This document shows, piece after piece, positions 36,485 to 44,529 of a stretch of DNA of 54,181 nt. The DNA comes from a virus: positions 1 to 54,181 of IMG/VR virus record IMGVR_UViG_3300032116_000266; one strand, written 5' to 3'. Below the pieces are notes generated by a model. It saw only the letters and a program-made list of their open reading frames with translations, was not told where the DNA came from and searched no databases. The number at the start of each line of letters is the position of its first letter. Positions within the stretch are counted from its first letter, which is position 1. A program made the translations under genes and the position numbers.

Positions 36485-39400
36485 ATGGCATGTAATATAT
36501 TGAATATTTCTATAGATTCTGCAGATATATCCGCTGCGGTCTTGAATAGTGGAACTCCTCCTTTTATAAACGGACGTGTTTATATTGATTATTATAATTG
36601 TTTGGGAGTTTTAGTGACAGAATACTTTGATTCTGCAGGTTTGTACCAAGCGTCCCAATGTTACGACTCGGACTTTGGAATTCCTGATATATATTACTAT
36701 ACATCCGATTTCAAGACAACCGCATCTGCAAGTTTTTACTCTGATGGTGGTTCTTGTCCGTCATCTACTCCGACACCGACACCCACAGTAACTCCGGTAT
36801 GTAACACATGTACTGAATATTCTGCCCAAAATCAACTCGGAAGTACTTCTACAGGTCAATATTATGGTTGTGATCCTGGCGTTATAGGTTTATTAACGAT
36901 TGGACCACTTGAAACTCAGTATTTTTGTAACTGCGACGACTTTGGATCTCCGAGCACTCTTACGGGGGATATTTTATTTTCGGCAATTGGTCCGTGTCCT
37001 ACACCGACACCTACTAACACACCTACTAATACTGAAACTCCAACTAATACACCTACTAACACACCAACCCCAACAGAATCGCCACTACCTTTTTTTTATT
37101 CGTTTAAGGATTGTTGTGATGAAAATAATAAATTTAATGTATCAAACATACCCGGAGAACTTTCAGTCGGAGAAGTTTATTATTTGGATACCACATCATT
37201 TTCAGGTTGTGCTGAGGTTATAACTAATGAAATAGGGTTACCGTTATACACCTCAATATCATCAACTTTTTATTCATCTTGTGTTAACTGCTTAACAAGT
37301 GAATCTATAACTTGTCCTACACCAACACCTACTAACACACCTACTAATACTGAAACTCCAACCGAAACTCCGACTAATACTCCAACTGCAACAGAAACGC
37401 CCACAAATACACCCACTGAAACTCCAACCAATACCCCTACTAATACTGAAACTCCAACCAATACCCCTACTAATACTGAAACTCCAACCAATACTCCCAC
37501 TAATACTGAAACTCCAACTAATACACCTACCCCGGATGAAACTCCAACCAATACACCCACTAATACTGAAACTCCAACCAATACTCCCACTAATACTGAA
37601 ACTCCAACCAATACTCCCACTAATACTGAAACTCCAACCAATACTCCCACTAATACTGAAACTCCGACAGAAACCCCAACTAATACTCCAACAAATACTC
37701 AAACTCAAACAAACACCGAAACATCAACTAACACTCCAACCAATACTCAAACTCAAACAAACACCGAAACATCAACAAACACACCAACTAACACCCCAAC
37801 TCCCACTAATACTGAAACTCCAACCAATACTCCCACTAATACTTCAACTCCTACAGAAACACCTACTAATACTCCAACACCAAGTCCGACTGATCAGTGT
37901 CCAAATGTTTATTGTTTGAACACAAATGGTGTAACTCCGTTTGATGGTGAATACGTAATAGCCGGAACATATTTAACTTATGACTTTTATACCGGAGGAA
38001 CTACGTCAGTAGGATACATATATTATAGTATCAATAAATGGTGTCTATCAAGCTCATTAGGTGGAAGTTGTATACTATTCGGAAAAACACCATGTAATAG
38101 TTCTTGTCCTGATTTATGTGACGAACTTACACAAGGAGTTTGTCCACCAATTCCGCCGGTTAATCCATGTGATGTTTTTGACTTTGATGCGATATTTGAT
38201 TGTAATATCCCGGGTCCATCTAACACTCCTACACCTACCACCACCCAAACTCCAACACCAACAAATACGCAAACACCCACAATAACACAAAAATGCTTTG
38301 GTATAGGTATGACGCTGAGTGCAACTACTCTACCAACCGCCTCACCAACACCAACCCCATCAGTAACACCAACAAACATCTATAGAGGTTTGTGTTTTAC
38401 AGGTTCTGTTAATTATGAGATTTTTGATGAAAAACTTGAATGTAGTCAGGTCAACTCTTTGAGAAATTGTGCAACAAATGCTTATTTCTACGTGGCGGAA
38501 GAAGTTCAAATTTCAGGAATTACTATAGATTCGGGATACACGATGAATGCGATTATTGATAATCAATCATATTGTGTGTATTATGAGGGCAAAAAATCAA
38601 TATCAACTAATGCGGTATTGAATTCCGTCGTATCTATACTTGGAACAGATTGTTCGTCTTGTCCTCCTGATCCATCAAACACACCAACAAGCACTCCTAC
38701 ACCAACACAAACGAATACTCCATCAAATACTTTAGGCGGAATCTGTTTCCAAATCGCATCAGAGACTTTTGTTGGATCACAATCAATTAATGTGAGTCCG
38801 GGATCTGTAGTAAATGGAAAACAATCATTTACTTTTACAGACCAATCATCCGTATTTACATTCAATGTGTTTTGGTCAATATCAAATAATAGATGGGAAT
38901 TAAGATCAAGTTTAGGTTCCGGAATTTTATATCAATATAATGAAAACCCAATATCTCCTGTAGTTTCAGGTGTTTACACATGGGTACAAGTTTTGATACC
39001 AAGCGGATCATTTGGAATATTAAATTCAATTTCAGGACCTTGTCCAAGCTTAACACCTACAAGCACCCAAACTCCTACTAATACGCCAACTAATAGTAAT
39101 ACGCCTACCAATACCGCTACTAATACTCAAACGCCTACCAATACCGCTACTAATACTCAAACGCCAACAAATACGCCAACTAATAGTAATACGCCTACCA
39201 ATACCGCTACTAATACTCAAACGCCAACAAATACTCCAACTAATACTAAAACTCCTACTAATACTCCAACTCAAACAAAAACTCCAACACAAACACCGAC
39301 ACCAACTACATGTTCTTGTGCTAATGGTGCTAGTTTTGATGTAGATACACCCGGTACGGTATCTTGGATAGATTGTGATGGAACACCACAAAATCAGTCA

Positions 39401-39796
39401 GTGTCAATAGGACCTGATGTTATTGCAGGTTGCATTTTGAAAGGATCGGTATCAGGACCAATTTCATCCTTAATCTATGGTCCTTGTTGTTCAGTACCGG
39501 TACCGACGCCAACTCCCACACAAACACCAACACAAAACAATCTACCATCATTTTCTTTCATTGCTTATATTAACCCAACTGCGGGTTGTGGAAATAGTGG
39601 ATCAGGTACTGTAACACTTTATACTTACACCCCAATTGCTGGTTTACAACCTGGCGAAACATATTACAATAGTAATGGGACTCTATTTGATGGAACCTCT
39701 TATTTGAGTTTAGGAGAAAACACAAGTTGTAACTATGGAACAATAGATGCGGTTGGATTCTTCTCTTACGGAGGAACATGTATACCTTGTGTATAA
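36485..39796 (+). CDS. Long fibre: cysteine-rich modules strung on Thr-Pro stalks
   Basis: The protein has 1103 residues and alternates small modules of about 60-100 residues with Thr-Pro linkers. Modules include [13 protein letters not shown]...[11 protein letters not shown]...CVNC near residue 200, a pair with [15 protein letters not shown] and [15 protein letters not shown] near 520 and 800, and a last one ending GTCIPC. The longest stalk is at residues about 278-470, with repeated [10 protein letters not shown] encoded by an exact 30-nt period. The N-terminus ([19 protein letters not shown]) may be an attachment part. Cysteines in pairs are common, so disulfides or metal sites may stabilise the modules. 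It looks like a long extended fibre. The glycosyltransferase immediately upstream may modify the stalks. Confidence 0.7.
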   Translation: MACNILNISIDSADISAAVLNSGTPPFINGRVYIDYYNCLGVLVTEYFDSAGLYQASQCYDSDFGIPDIYYYTSDFKTTASASFYSDGGSCPSSTPTPTPTVTPVCNTCTEYSAQNQLGSTSTGQYYGCDPGVIGLLTIGPLETQYFCNCDDFGSPSTLTGDILFSAIGPCPTPTPTNTPTNTETPTNTPTNTPTPTESPLPFFYSFKDCCDENNKFNVSNIPGELSVGEVYYLDTTSFSGCAEVITNEIGLPLYTSISSTFYSSCVNCLTSESITCPTPTPTNTPTNTETPTETPTNTPTATETPTNTPTETPTNTPTNTETPTNTPTNTETPTNTPTNTETPTNTPTPDETPTNTPTNTETPTNTPTNTETPTNTPTNTETPTNTPTNTETPTETPTNTPTNTQTQTNTETSTNTPTNTQTQTNTETSTNTPTNTPTPTNTETPTNTPTNTSTPTETPTNTPTPSPTDQCPNVYCLNTNGVTPFDGEYVIAGTYLTYDFYTGGTTSVGYIYYSINKWCLSSSLGGSCILFGKTPCNSSCPDLCDELTQGVCPPIPPVNPCDVFDFDAIFDCNIPGPSNTPTPTTTQTPTPTNTQTPTITQKCFGIGMTLSATTLPTASPTPTPSVTPTNIYRGLCFTGSVNYEIFDEKLECSQVNSLRNCATNAYFYVAEEVQISGITIDSGYTMNAIIDNQSYCVYYEGKKSISTNAVLNSVVSILGTDCSSCPPDPSNTPTSTPTPTQTNTPSNTLGGICFQIASETFVGSQSINVSPGSVVNGKQSFTFTDQSSVFTFNVFWSISNNRWELRSSLGSGILYQYNENPISPVVSGVYTWVQVLIPSGSFGILNSISGPCPSLTPTSTQTPTNTPTNSNTPTNTATNTQTPTNTATNTQTPTNTPTNSNTPTNTATNTQTPTNTPTNTKTPTNTPTQTKTPTQTPTPTTCSCANGASFDVDTPGTVSWIDCDGTPQNQSVSIGPDVIAGCILKGSVSGPISSLIYGPCCSVPVPTPTPTQTPTQNNLPSFSFIAYINPTAGCGNSGSGTVTLYTYTPIAGLQPGETYYNSNGTLFDGTSYLSLGENTSCNYGTIDAVGFFSYGGTCIPCV
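37316..37893. repeat. Thr-Pro stalk array with exact 30-nt period
   Basis: Between 37441 and 37680 the DNA repeats every 30 nt, coding for [10 protein letters not shown]. The units at 37471-37500, 37561-37590, 37591-37620 and 37621-37650 are identical. Flanking DNA holds more diverged units ([10 protein letters not shown]). Near-identical neighbours show recent expansion. Confidence 0.92.
39055..39309. repeat. Second Thr-Pro array with higher-order 90-nt repeat
   Basis: Units of 30 nt coding [10 protein letters not shown] occur identically at 39101-39130, 39131-39160 and 39191-39220. A block beginning at 39081 recurs 90 nt later at 39171 for more than 50 nt without change, a higher-order repeat. 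Confidence 0.88.
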
Positions 39797-39809
39797 AAAA
39801 TTATAAAAT

Positions 39810-40031
39810 ATGTCAAAATTAATAACCATAACATCTTTAAGCGGATCATCACCTTACGATGTCTATTTGTGCGATAATACATATGGTAATTGTATTTTCA
39901 TTTCAACTATAAACAATGTGAATATTCCATATCAATTTTTAGTACCAGCACCCTATTTATCATTAACTGAGGTCGGTATAAAAGTGATTGATAATAACGA
40001 GTGTGAAATAAAAAACAAAGTTAACATATAA
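39810..40031 (+). CDS. Stand-alone fibre N-terminal module
   Basis: The protein has 73 residues: ITSLSGSSPYDVYLCD near the start and GIKVIDNNECEIKNKV at the end. It aligns over its length with the start of the DUF285 fibre at 32926/32983 ([16 protein letters not shown] ... [10 protein letters not shown]) and in pattern with the starts of the proteins at 41401 and 43187. It therefore looks like a shared module in a free form: an adaptor, or what is left of a fibre that lost its distal part. Its last base overlaps the first base of the next gene (TAATG). Confidence 0.7.
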   Translation: MSKLITITSLSGSSPYDVYLCDNTYGNCIFISTINNVNIPYQFLVPAPYLSLTEVGIKVIDNNECEIKNKVNI

Positions 40032-41398
40032 TGTCGTGTATTAAAACAAAGTTAGGGTTTGACATAGATTCACAACAAGTTGCGTGCGTTAACTATTGGG
40101 TTAATTCATATGACTATTATTTGAGTTGTAATTTTGATGACGATCCTAATTTGATAGTAAACTGCACAGCTTTTACTAATTCGGCATGCACAATAACATT
40201 AGGTGAATCAGGATACCTTGCTTCTGAAAATAAATTCAGACCATATTCTTTGAGTACTCCAAATCCAGCTTTGTATCAAGTTGATTTTTGTTCAACGAGT
40301 GTATATTTGAAAAAATGTTGTGGTGATGAAATAACCATTTTTAAGGCTAATAATTTAACAACAATTTTGGGTTTTGCGGCACCTGTTGGAATGGTATTGA
40401 ACTTACAAGTTACCGATCAAAATTTTAATGTATTTACTCAATGCTTTGAAGTTGTGACACCTGTTGTGGTATCAGTTCCGACTTTATCGGTAAATAATGT
40501 AATAGGTAAATACGGATTTAAGGATTGTGATTCTTGTCTTCAAGATAATACAAATTGTTACGTTGCGGAAGGAGATCACCCATTTGAAAATTGTAAGACA
40601 AATGATATTGTTATACTTAGTATACCGGAATCTAATGTTTATAAAATTGGTGACACTGTTTTATTGAGTGGACAATGTTATTCTCTAATAGCGGCTGATT
40701 CACCATCTCCATCCATTGCAACCGCCGGCAGTATTTTGGCGAACGGATGTAATAACTCAGTCTGTAATCCAGTTATCCCTGTTATTCCAAAAAGTAATTA
40801 TGTTTCAGGTTGTTGTGATAATTTAATATATAAATTAGTATCAGGAACCAAATATAATATTGGATTTACTTTAAGTATAAATCCATCTAATTTCTGTTAT
40901 ACTGTTATACCCGAACCATCACCACAAACAAAGGTAATTAACCTAAATGACATAGGTGGTGTTATAATCACATCAGATTGTAATGATTTGGAGTGTCAAG
41001 ATTGCTCATCAGCACCATCTCCAATACCACCAGGATCTACAGCAACAGGGTGTGAAATTATAACAATTCTTGAAATGGGGATTAGTTGTAATGTTATTAA
41101 CCAAACAAGCACAACTTTAGGTGTATTATCAGTAAATGTCACAGGTGGGACACAGCCTTATAGTTACACTTGGACAACACCATCAGGAGACAAAGTAAAC
41201 CAAAAAACCTTGGTCGGACAACCTGAAGGGACATATTTGATTGAAGTAATTGACAAGTATGGAGATTTCATTAAGAAAGAATTTTGTACTATTATTGAAA
41301 TTGTGAATTGCGACTTCAAAGCATCAATCAACCAAAAGAAACATTTGAGTTGTAATAATTCAACAGGAATAAACGGATATGTTTTCAAAATAGGATAA
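40031..41398 (+). CDS. Cysteine-rich fibre-like protein with SprB-type C-terminal unit
   Basis: The protein has 455 residues with more than 25 cysteines. Two modules at about 160-245 and 258-335 follow the pattern (F/Y)--C-(D/N)...G--Y-L...CY--I...C--C, also present in the long fibre at 36485 (FKDCCD...CVNC). Near residues 370-425 one SprB-like unit is visible: LSVNVTGGTQPYSYTWTTP, then GTYLIEVIDKYG. It is translationally coupled to the 73-residue gene. A fibre or fibre-tip role is inferred from shared modules. Confidence 0.62.
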   Translation: MSCIKTKLGFDIDSQQVACVNYWVNSYDYYLSCNFDDDPNLIVNCTAFTNSACTITLGESGYLASENKFRPYSLSTPNPALYQVDFCSTSVYLKKCCGDEITIFKANNLTTILGFAAPVGMVLNLQVTDQNFNVFTQCFEVVTPVVVSVPTLSVNNVIGKYGFKDCDSCLQDNTNCYVAEGDHPFENCKTNDIVILSIPESNVYKIGDTVLLSGQCYSLIAADSPSPSIATAGSILANGCNNSVCNPVIPVIPKSNYVSGCCDNLIYKLVSGTKYNIGFTLSINPSNFCYTVIPEPSPQTKVINLNDIGGVIITSDCNDLECQDCSSAPSPIPPGSTATGCEIITILEMGISCNVINQTSTTLGVLSVNVTGGTQPYSYTWTTPSGDKVNQKTLVGQPEGTYLIEVIDKYGDFIKKEFCTIIEIVNCDFKASINQKKHLSCNNSTGINGYVFKIG

Positions 41399-41400
41399 AT

Positions 41401-43182
41401 ATGACATTTGAAGTTGCAATTTGTTTGGATGATATTGGTGCCAATAACTTGGTAGATCCTATAGTCATTTATGGCAATCAGGATTATTATATCTCTGAAA
41501 TAACCTCAACGACTGTTTCTCAATTGACGTTACCAAATTGTCCATTGATCTTAAATAATATACCTATTGGCACCACAAAACTCAAAATTGTAGACAATAA
41601 CAATCTATGCGCTGAAATAGAAATTGAAGAACCGCAATATTTTCATTTCAAAATAGATACAACCAAACCCGGAACAACCAGTAATAATCAAGTGAAATTA
41701 CCACTAATATCTTCAGGTATTTACGACATATATGTTGATTGGGGAGATGGGGGGCCTTGGGATAATATAAAAAATTGGAATGATGTTAAAAAAACACATA
41801 CCTATGCATCAACTGGTGTATATGAAATAAAAATTTATAGTTTTCCGGGTAACTTTATAGGGTGGAACTATAAAATAGATCCTTCCGATAGATTAAAATT
41901 ATTGGAAATTTTAAAGTGGGGACCCATACAGCTCGGGAATTCAACAGGGCATTTTTCGGCTTGTACCAATCTCAATATTCCGAATGTTGTTGATACCCTA
42001 AACACTTCAGGTATGACATCGTTTTCAAGTTTATTTGAGTCGTGTACAAGTCTATCAAGTATAAATAAGGTAAGCCAATGGGACACTTCAAAGGTAAATA
42101 ACATGAGTTATACCTTCAAAAATGCAACTGTTTTCAATTCAGACTTAAGTGGTTGGACAACAAACAATGTAACCACGATGCAAAGCATGTTTGAAAGTGC
42201 AACTCAATTTAATAAAAATATAGGGAATTGGAAAACATTATTTTGTGCTGATATGCAATTTATGTTTGCAGGGGCAACAAATTTTGACAATAACGGAAGT
42301 GATACAATAAATGATTGGGACACATCAAGTGTAACTAAAATGAATTATATGTTTTATAATGCATATAACTTTAATAGGAACATTGGAAAATGGAATGTTT
42401 CAAAAGTAAAATTCTTTGGTTATATGTTCCATGATGCAAAAAAATTCAACAATAATTCGTCTCCAACTATAAATAATTGGAATACTTCATCGGCTGAAGA
42501 GATGGGACATATGTTTTTCTCAACAGACAAATTTAATCAACCATTAGGTAATTGGAATGTAAAAAAAGTGAATACTTGTTGTGGTTTCAGTCAAGGTTTG
42601 AGATCAATGTTTGGAAGTGCGGTTATGTTTAATCAGGATTTGAGTAATTGGGATGTAAGTAATGTTAAAACATTCAGAAATATGTTTAATGGGGCATCAA
42701 TCTTTAATAATTTAGGATCCCCCAATATAAGTGGTTGGACTACAAGTGCTGTCACTTTGATGGAAGGGGTATTTACAAATGCTGTTTCATTTAATCAACC
42801 AATTGGATCGTGGGATGTATCTAAAGTTACGACTATGGAAAGTATGTTTGAAGGAGCTTCACAATTTAACAAAGATCTATCAACTTGGAATGTCACAGGT
42901 GTAACTACAATGGAGGATATGTTTAGAAATTCTTCAAATTTTAACCAAACTTTACAAACATGGAAACCAATAAATGTTACAAACTTGAGTGGATTTTTAT
43001 CAGGAAGTAGTTTTAGTATAACAAACTACAATAATCTGTTAATAGATTGGTCAGTATTGACTCTGAAACCGAATGTTCAGATGAATGTTTCACAGAACTA
43101 CAACAACATCGCAAGTTCTGCTAAAAGTATTTTAACTTCGGCACCTAATAATTGGATAATAATAGATAATGGTTTAATATAA
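41401..43182 (+). CDS. Second DUF285/BspA-type fibre, without Thr-Pro stalk
   Basis: The protein has 593 residues. Residues 1-80 are a divergent form of the shared N-terminal module (LKIVDNNNLCAEIEI). From about residue 83 it is collinear with the fibre at 32983: VDWGDGGPWDNI (113-124), HTYASTGVYEIKIYSFPGNF, then about 12 DUF285 units (W-xSxVT-M--MF---FN), closing NWIIIDNGLI. The Thr-Pro stalk of the paralogue is missing, and it has about two fewer repeats. The pair probably arose by duplication, with change in the repeats that would bind the receptor. It starts 2 nt after the preceding stop. Confidence 0.76.
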   Translation: MTFEVAICLDDIGANNLVDPIVIYGNQDYYISEITSTTVSQLTLPNCPLILNNIPIGTTKLKIVDNNNLCAEIEIEEPQYFHFKIDTTKPGTTSNNQVKLPLISSGIYDIYVDWGDGGPWDNIKNWNDVKKTHTYASTGVYEIKIYSFPGNFIGWNYKIDPSDRLKLLEILKWGPIQLGNSTGHFSACTNLNIPNVVDTLNTSGMTSFSSLFESCTSLSSINKVSQWDTSKVNNMSYTFKNATVFNSDLSGWTTNNVTTMQSMFESATQFNKNIGNWKTLFCADMQFMFAGATNFDNNGSDTINDWDTSSVTKMNYMFYNAYNFNRNIGKWNVSKVKFFGYMFHDAKKFNNNSSPTINNWNTSSAEEMGHMFFSTDKFNQPLGNWNVKKVNTCCGFSQGLRSMFGSAVMFNQDLSNWDVSNVKTFRNMFNGASIFNNLGSPNISGWTTSAVTLMEGVFTNAVSFNQPIGSWDVSKVTTMESMFEGASQFNKDLSTWNVTGVTTMEDMFRNSSNFNQTLQTWKPINVTNLSGFLSGSSFSITNYNNLLIDWSVLTLKPNVQMNVSQNYNNIASSAKSILTSAPNNWIIIDNGLI

Positions 43183-43186
43183 TAAC

Positions 43187-44512
43187 ATGGATAGATTTTA
43201 TCAAATAAAAATTACAGGAGGAACGTCGCCAGGATTATACTCAATATATTATGATATAGTAAATCCGGCATTCATAGCGAAAGAGTACCCAACTAATGCA
43301 AACTTATCGGGATTGTCCTTAAGTTTACTATCAACAACAGGTGTATTAGTGAAAACTCCAAGCAATGTAAATAGTTTAATTTTATACAACAATGGTAAAA
43401 AATGTAAAAATCAAGTTGTTTTTGAACTAGAGCCCGAGGATAACGTTTATCCGTGTATTTGTTTATTGATATTTGACTTGGAAAATTCAACACAATCTAA
43501 CTTTGATTTTTGTTATAATAATACTACGATAAATACAAAACCTGTGTATTCCGGAAACTCAGGTAGTTTGGTATGGAATACTAATGGTTATTGGGATTTT
43601 TCTGGATATACGAATAAAGGGTGTGTTTTCAGATCCACTGATTTTGATGAGATACCTCAAACAAATTGGAATGCTGTAGGTTCTTCATCAGGCGATTTTG
43701 TTGTGGTATCGCAAACGGGGACTTGTAGTTCTTTTGTATCAACATTCAGTTTTCTTAATGCGATAAGTTATGATGCTGATTGTAAATCGGCAAATGGTTC
43801 AATTTTTGCAACAGCATTGGGGAGTACCGGTAGCTGGCAATATTCCTTGGATAATAGTAATTTCCAAAATTTAGGTGTTTTTAACAGTTTATTACCTGGT
43901 ACATACACAGTATATGCTAAAAGCTCAAATAATACATTATTGAGTGAGGTTGTGGTTGTTGATTCACCTCCGGTAAATAAATTTTCTGTTCAATCGCAAT
44001 CAACTACCCTCAAACAACTTTCAAAAATAGGATTTATACAATACTATGAGGCGGAGGTAGTTTATGATACATCTTTGATCCCGGTAGGTGAGAATATCAC
44101 TTTTAATTATGTGATTCAATATGATTTATCATATTCTCAACCTGGTGTTGCTTATTTTGACACTACAGGAAACACTGTCCAAAAAAATAGTATTAATCAA
44201 CCGGTAAATGAAATTTTGAATCAACCATTAAGCGTTGTATTCCCCTCCGATTGTAATCCAACATATTCTGTATTGTCCGGTGTCCGACAGTATAGTACTG
44301 GGCAAATTACACTAGAAAAAAATGACTCTTTTCTTGTTAGATTTGTTTACGGAATAGATACACAACAAAGTGGTTCTTTAGTTGGGCCATGTTTTACGAA
44401 GGCTCAACTTGGAATTCTATCATATTTTGATGAAATTGAATATAGTTGTGATTGTTGTGAGATGGAAGAAAATCAAGTTATCATAAATCAGAGTCCACAA
44501 ATTTTTCAATAA
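43187..44512 (+). CDS. Fibre-like protein with SprB-type unit
   Basis: The protein has 441 residues. The N-terminus IKITGGTSPGLYSIYYD with a later ILYNNGKKCKNQVVF matches the shared fibre N-terminal module in pattern. Around residues 198-258 a unit reads CKSANGSIFATALGSTGSWQ, then FNSLLPGTYTVYAKSS, a SprB-type repeat. The C-terminal half is an unrecognised beta-rich domain with a short cysteine cluster (CDCCEMEE). It follows the DUF285 fibre by 4 nt and is probably expressed with it. Confidence 0.6.
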   Translation: MDRFYQIKITGGTSPGLYSIYYDIVNPAFIAKEYPTNANLSGLSLSLLSTTGVLVKTPSNVNSLILYNNGKKCKNQVVFELEPEDNVYPCICLLIFDLENSTQSNFDFCYNNTTINTKPVYSGNSGSLVWNTNGYWDFSGYTNKGCVFRSTDFDEIPQTNWNAVGSSSGDFVVVSQTGTCSSFVSTFSFLNAISYDADCKSANGSIFATALGSTGSWQYSLDNSNFQNLGVFNSLLPGTYTVYAKSSNNTLLSEVVVVDSPPVNKFSVQSQSTTLKQLSKIGFIQYYEAEVVYDTSLIPVGENITFNYVIQYDLSYSQPGVAYFDTTGNTVQKNSINQPVNEILNQPLSVVFPSDCNPTYSVLSGVRQYSTGQITLEKNDSFLVRFVYGIDTQQSGSLVGPCFTKAQLGILSYFDEIEYSCDCCEMEENQVIINQSPQIFQ

Positions 44513-44517
44513 CATAA

Positions 44518-44525
44518 TATTTATC
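44518..44525 (+). promoter_or_regulatory. TATTTATC element before gene at 44530
   Basis: The site lies 4 nt before ATG 44530, close to the start as at 14362. It is one of nine TATTTAT sites. Confidence 0.3.
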
Positions 44526-44529
44526 CAAT

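Noticed and set aside
37270-37708. Long minus-strand frames opposite the stalk array (Gly-Val-Leu and Trp-Ser-Ile repeats)
   Set aside because: They are the reverse complement of the [10 protein letters not shown] repeats. Open frames follow from the period being a multiple of three; there is no start context or recognisable protein.
36985-39310. Possible CRISPR array (regular repeats)
   Set aside because: Repeats are contiguous, have no spacers and are translated in frame as Thr-Pro stalks.
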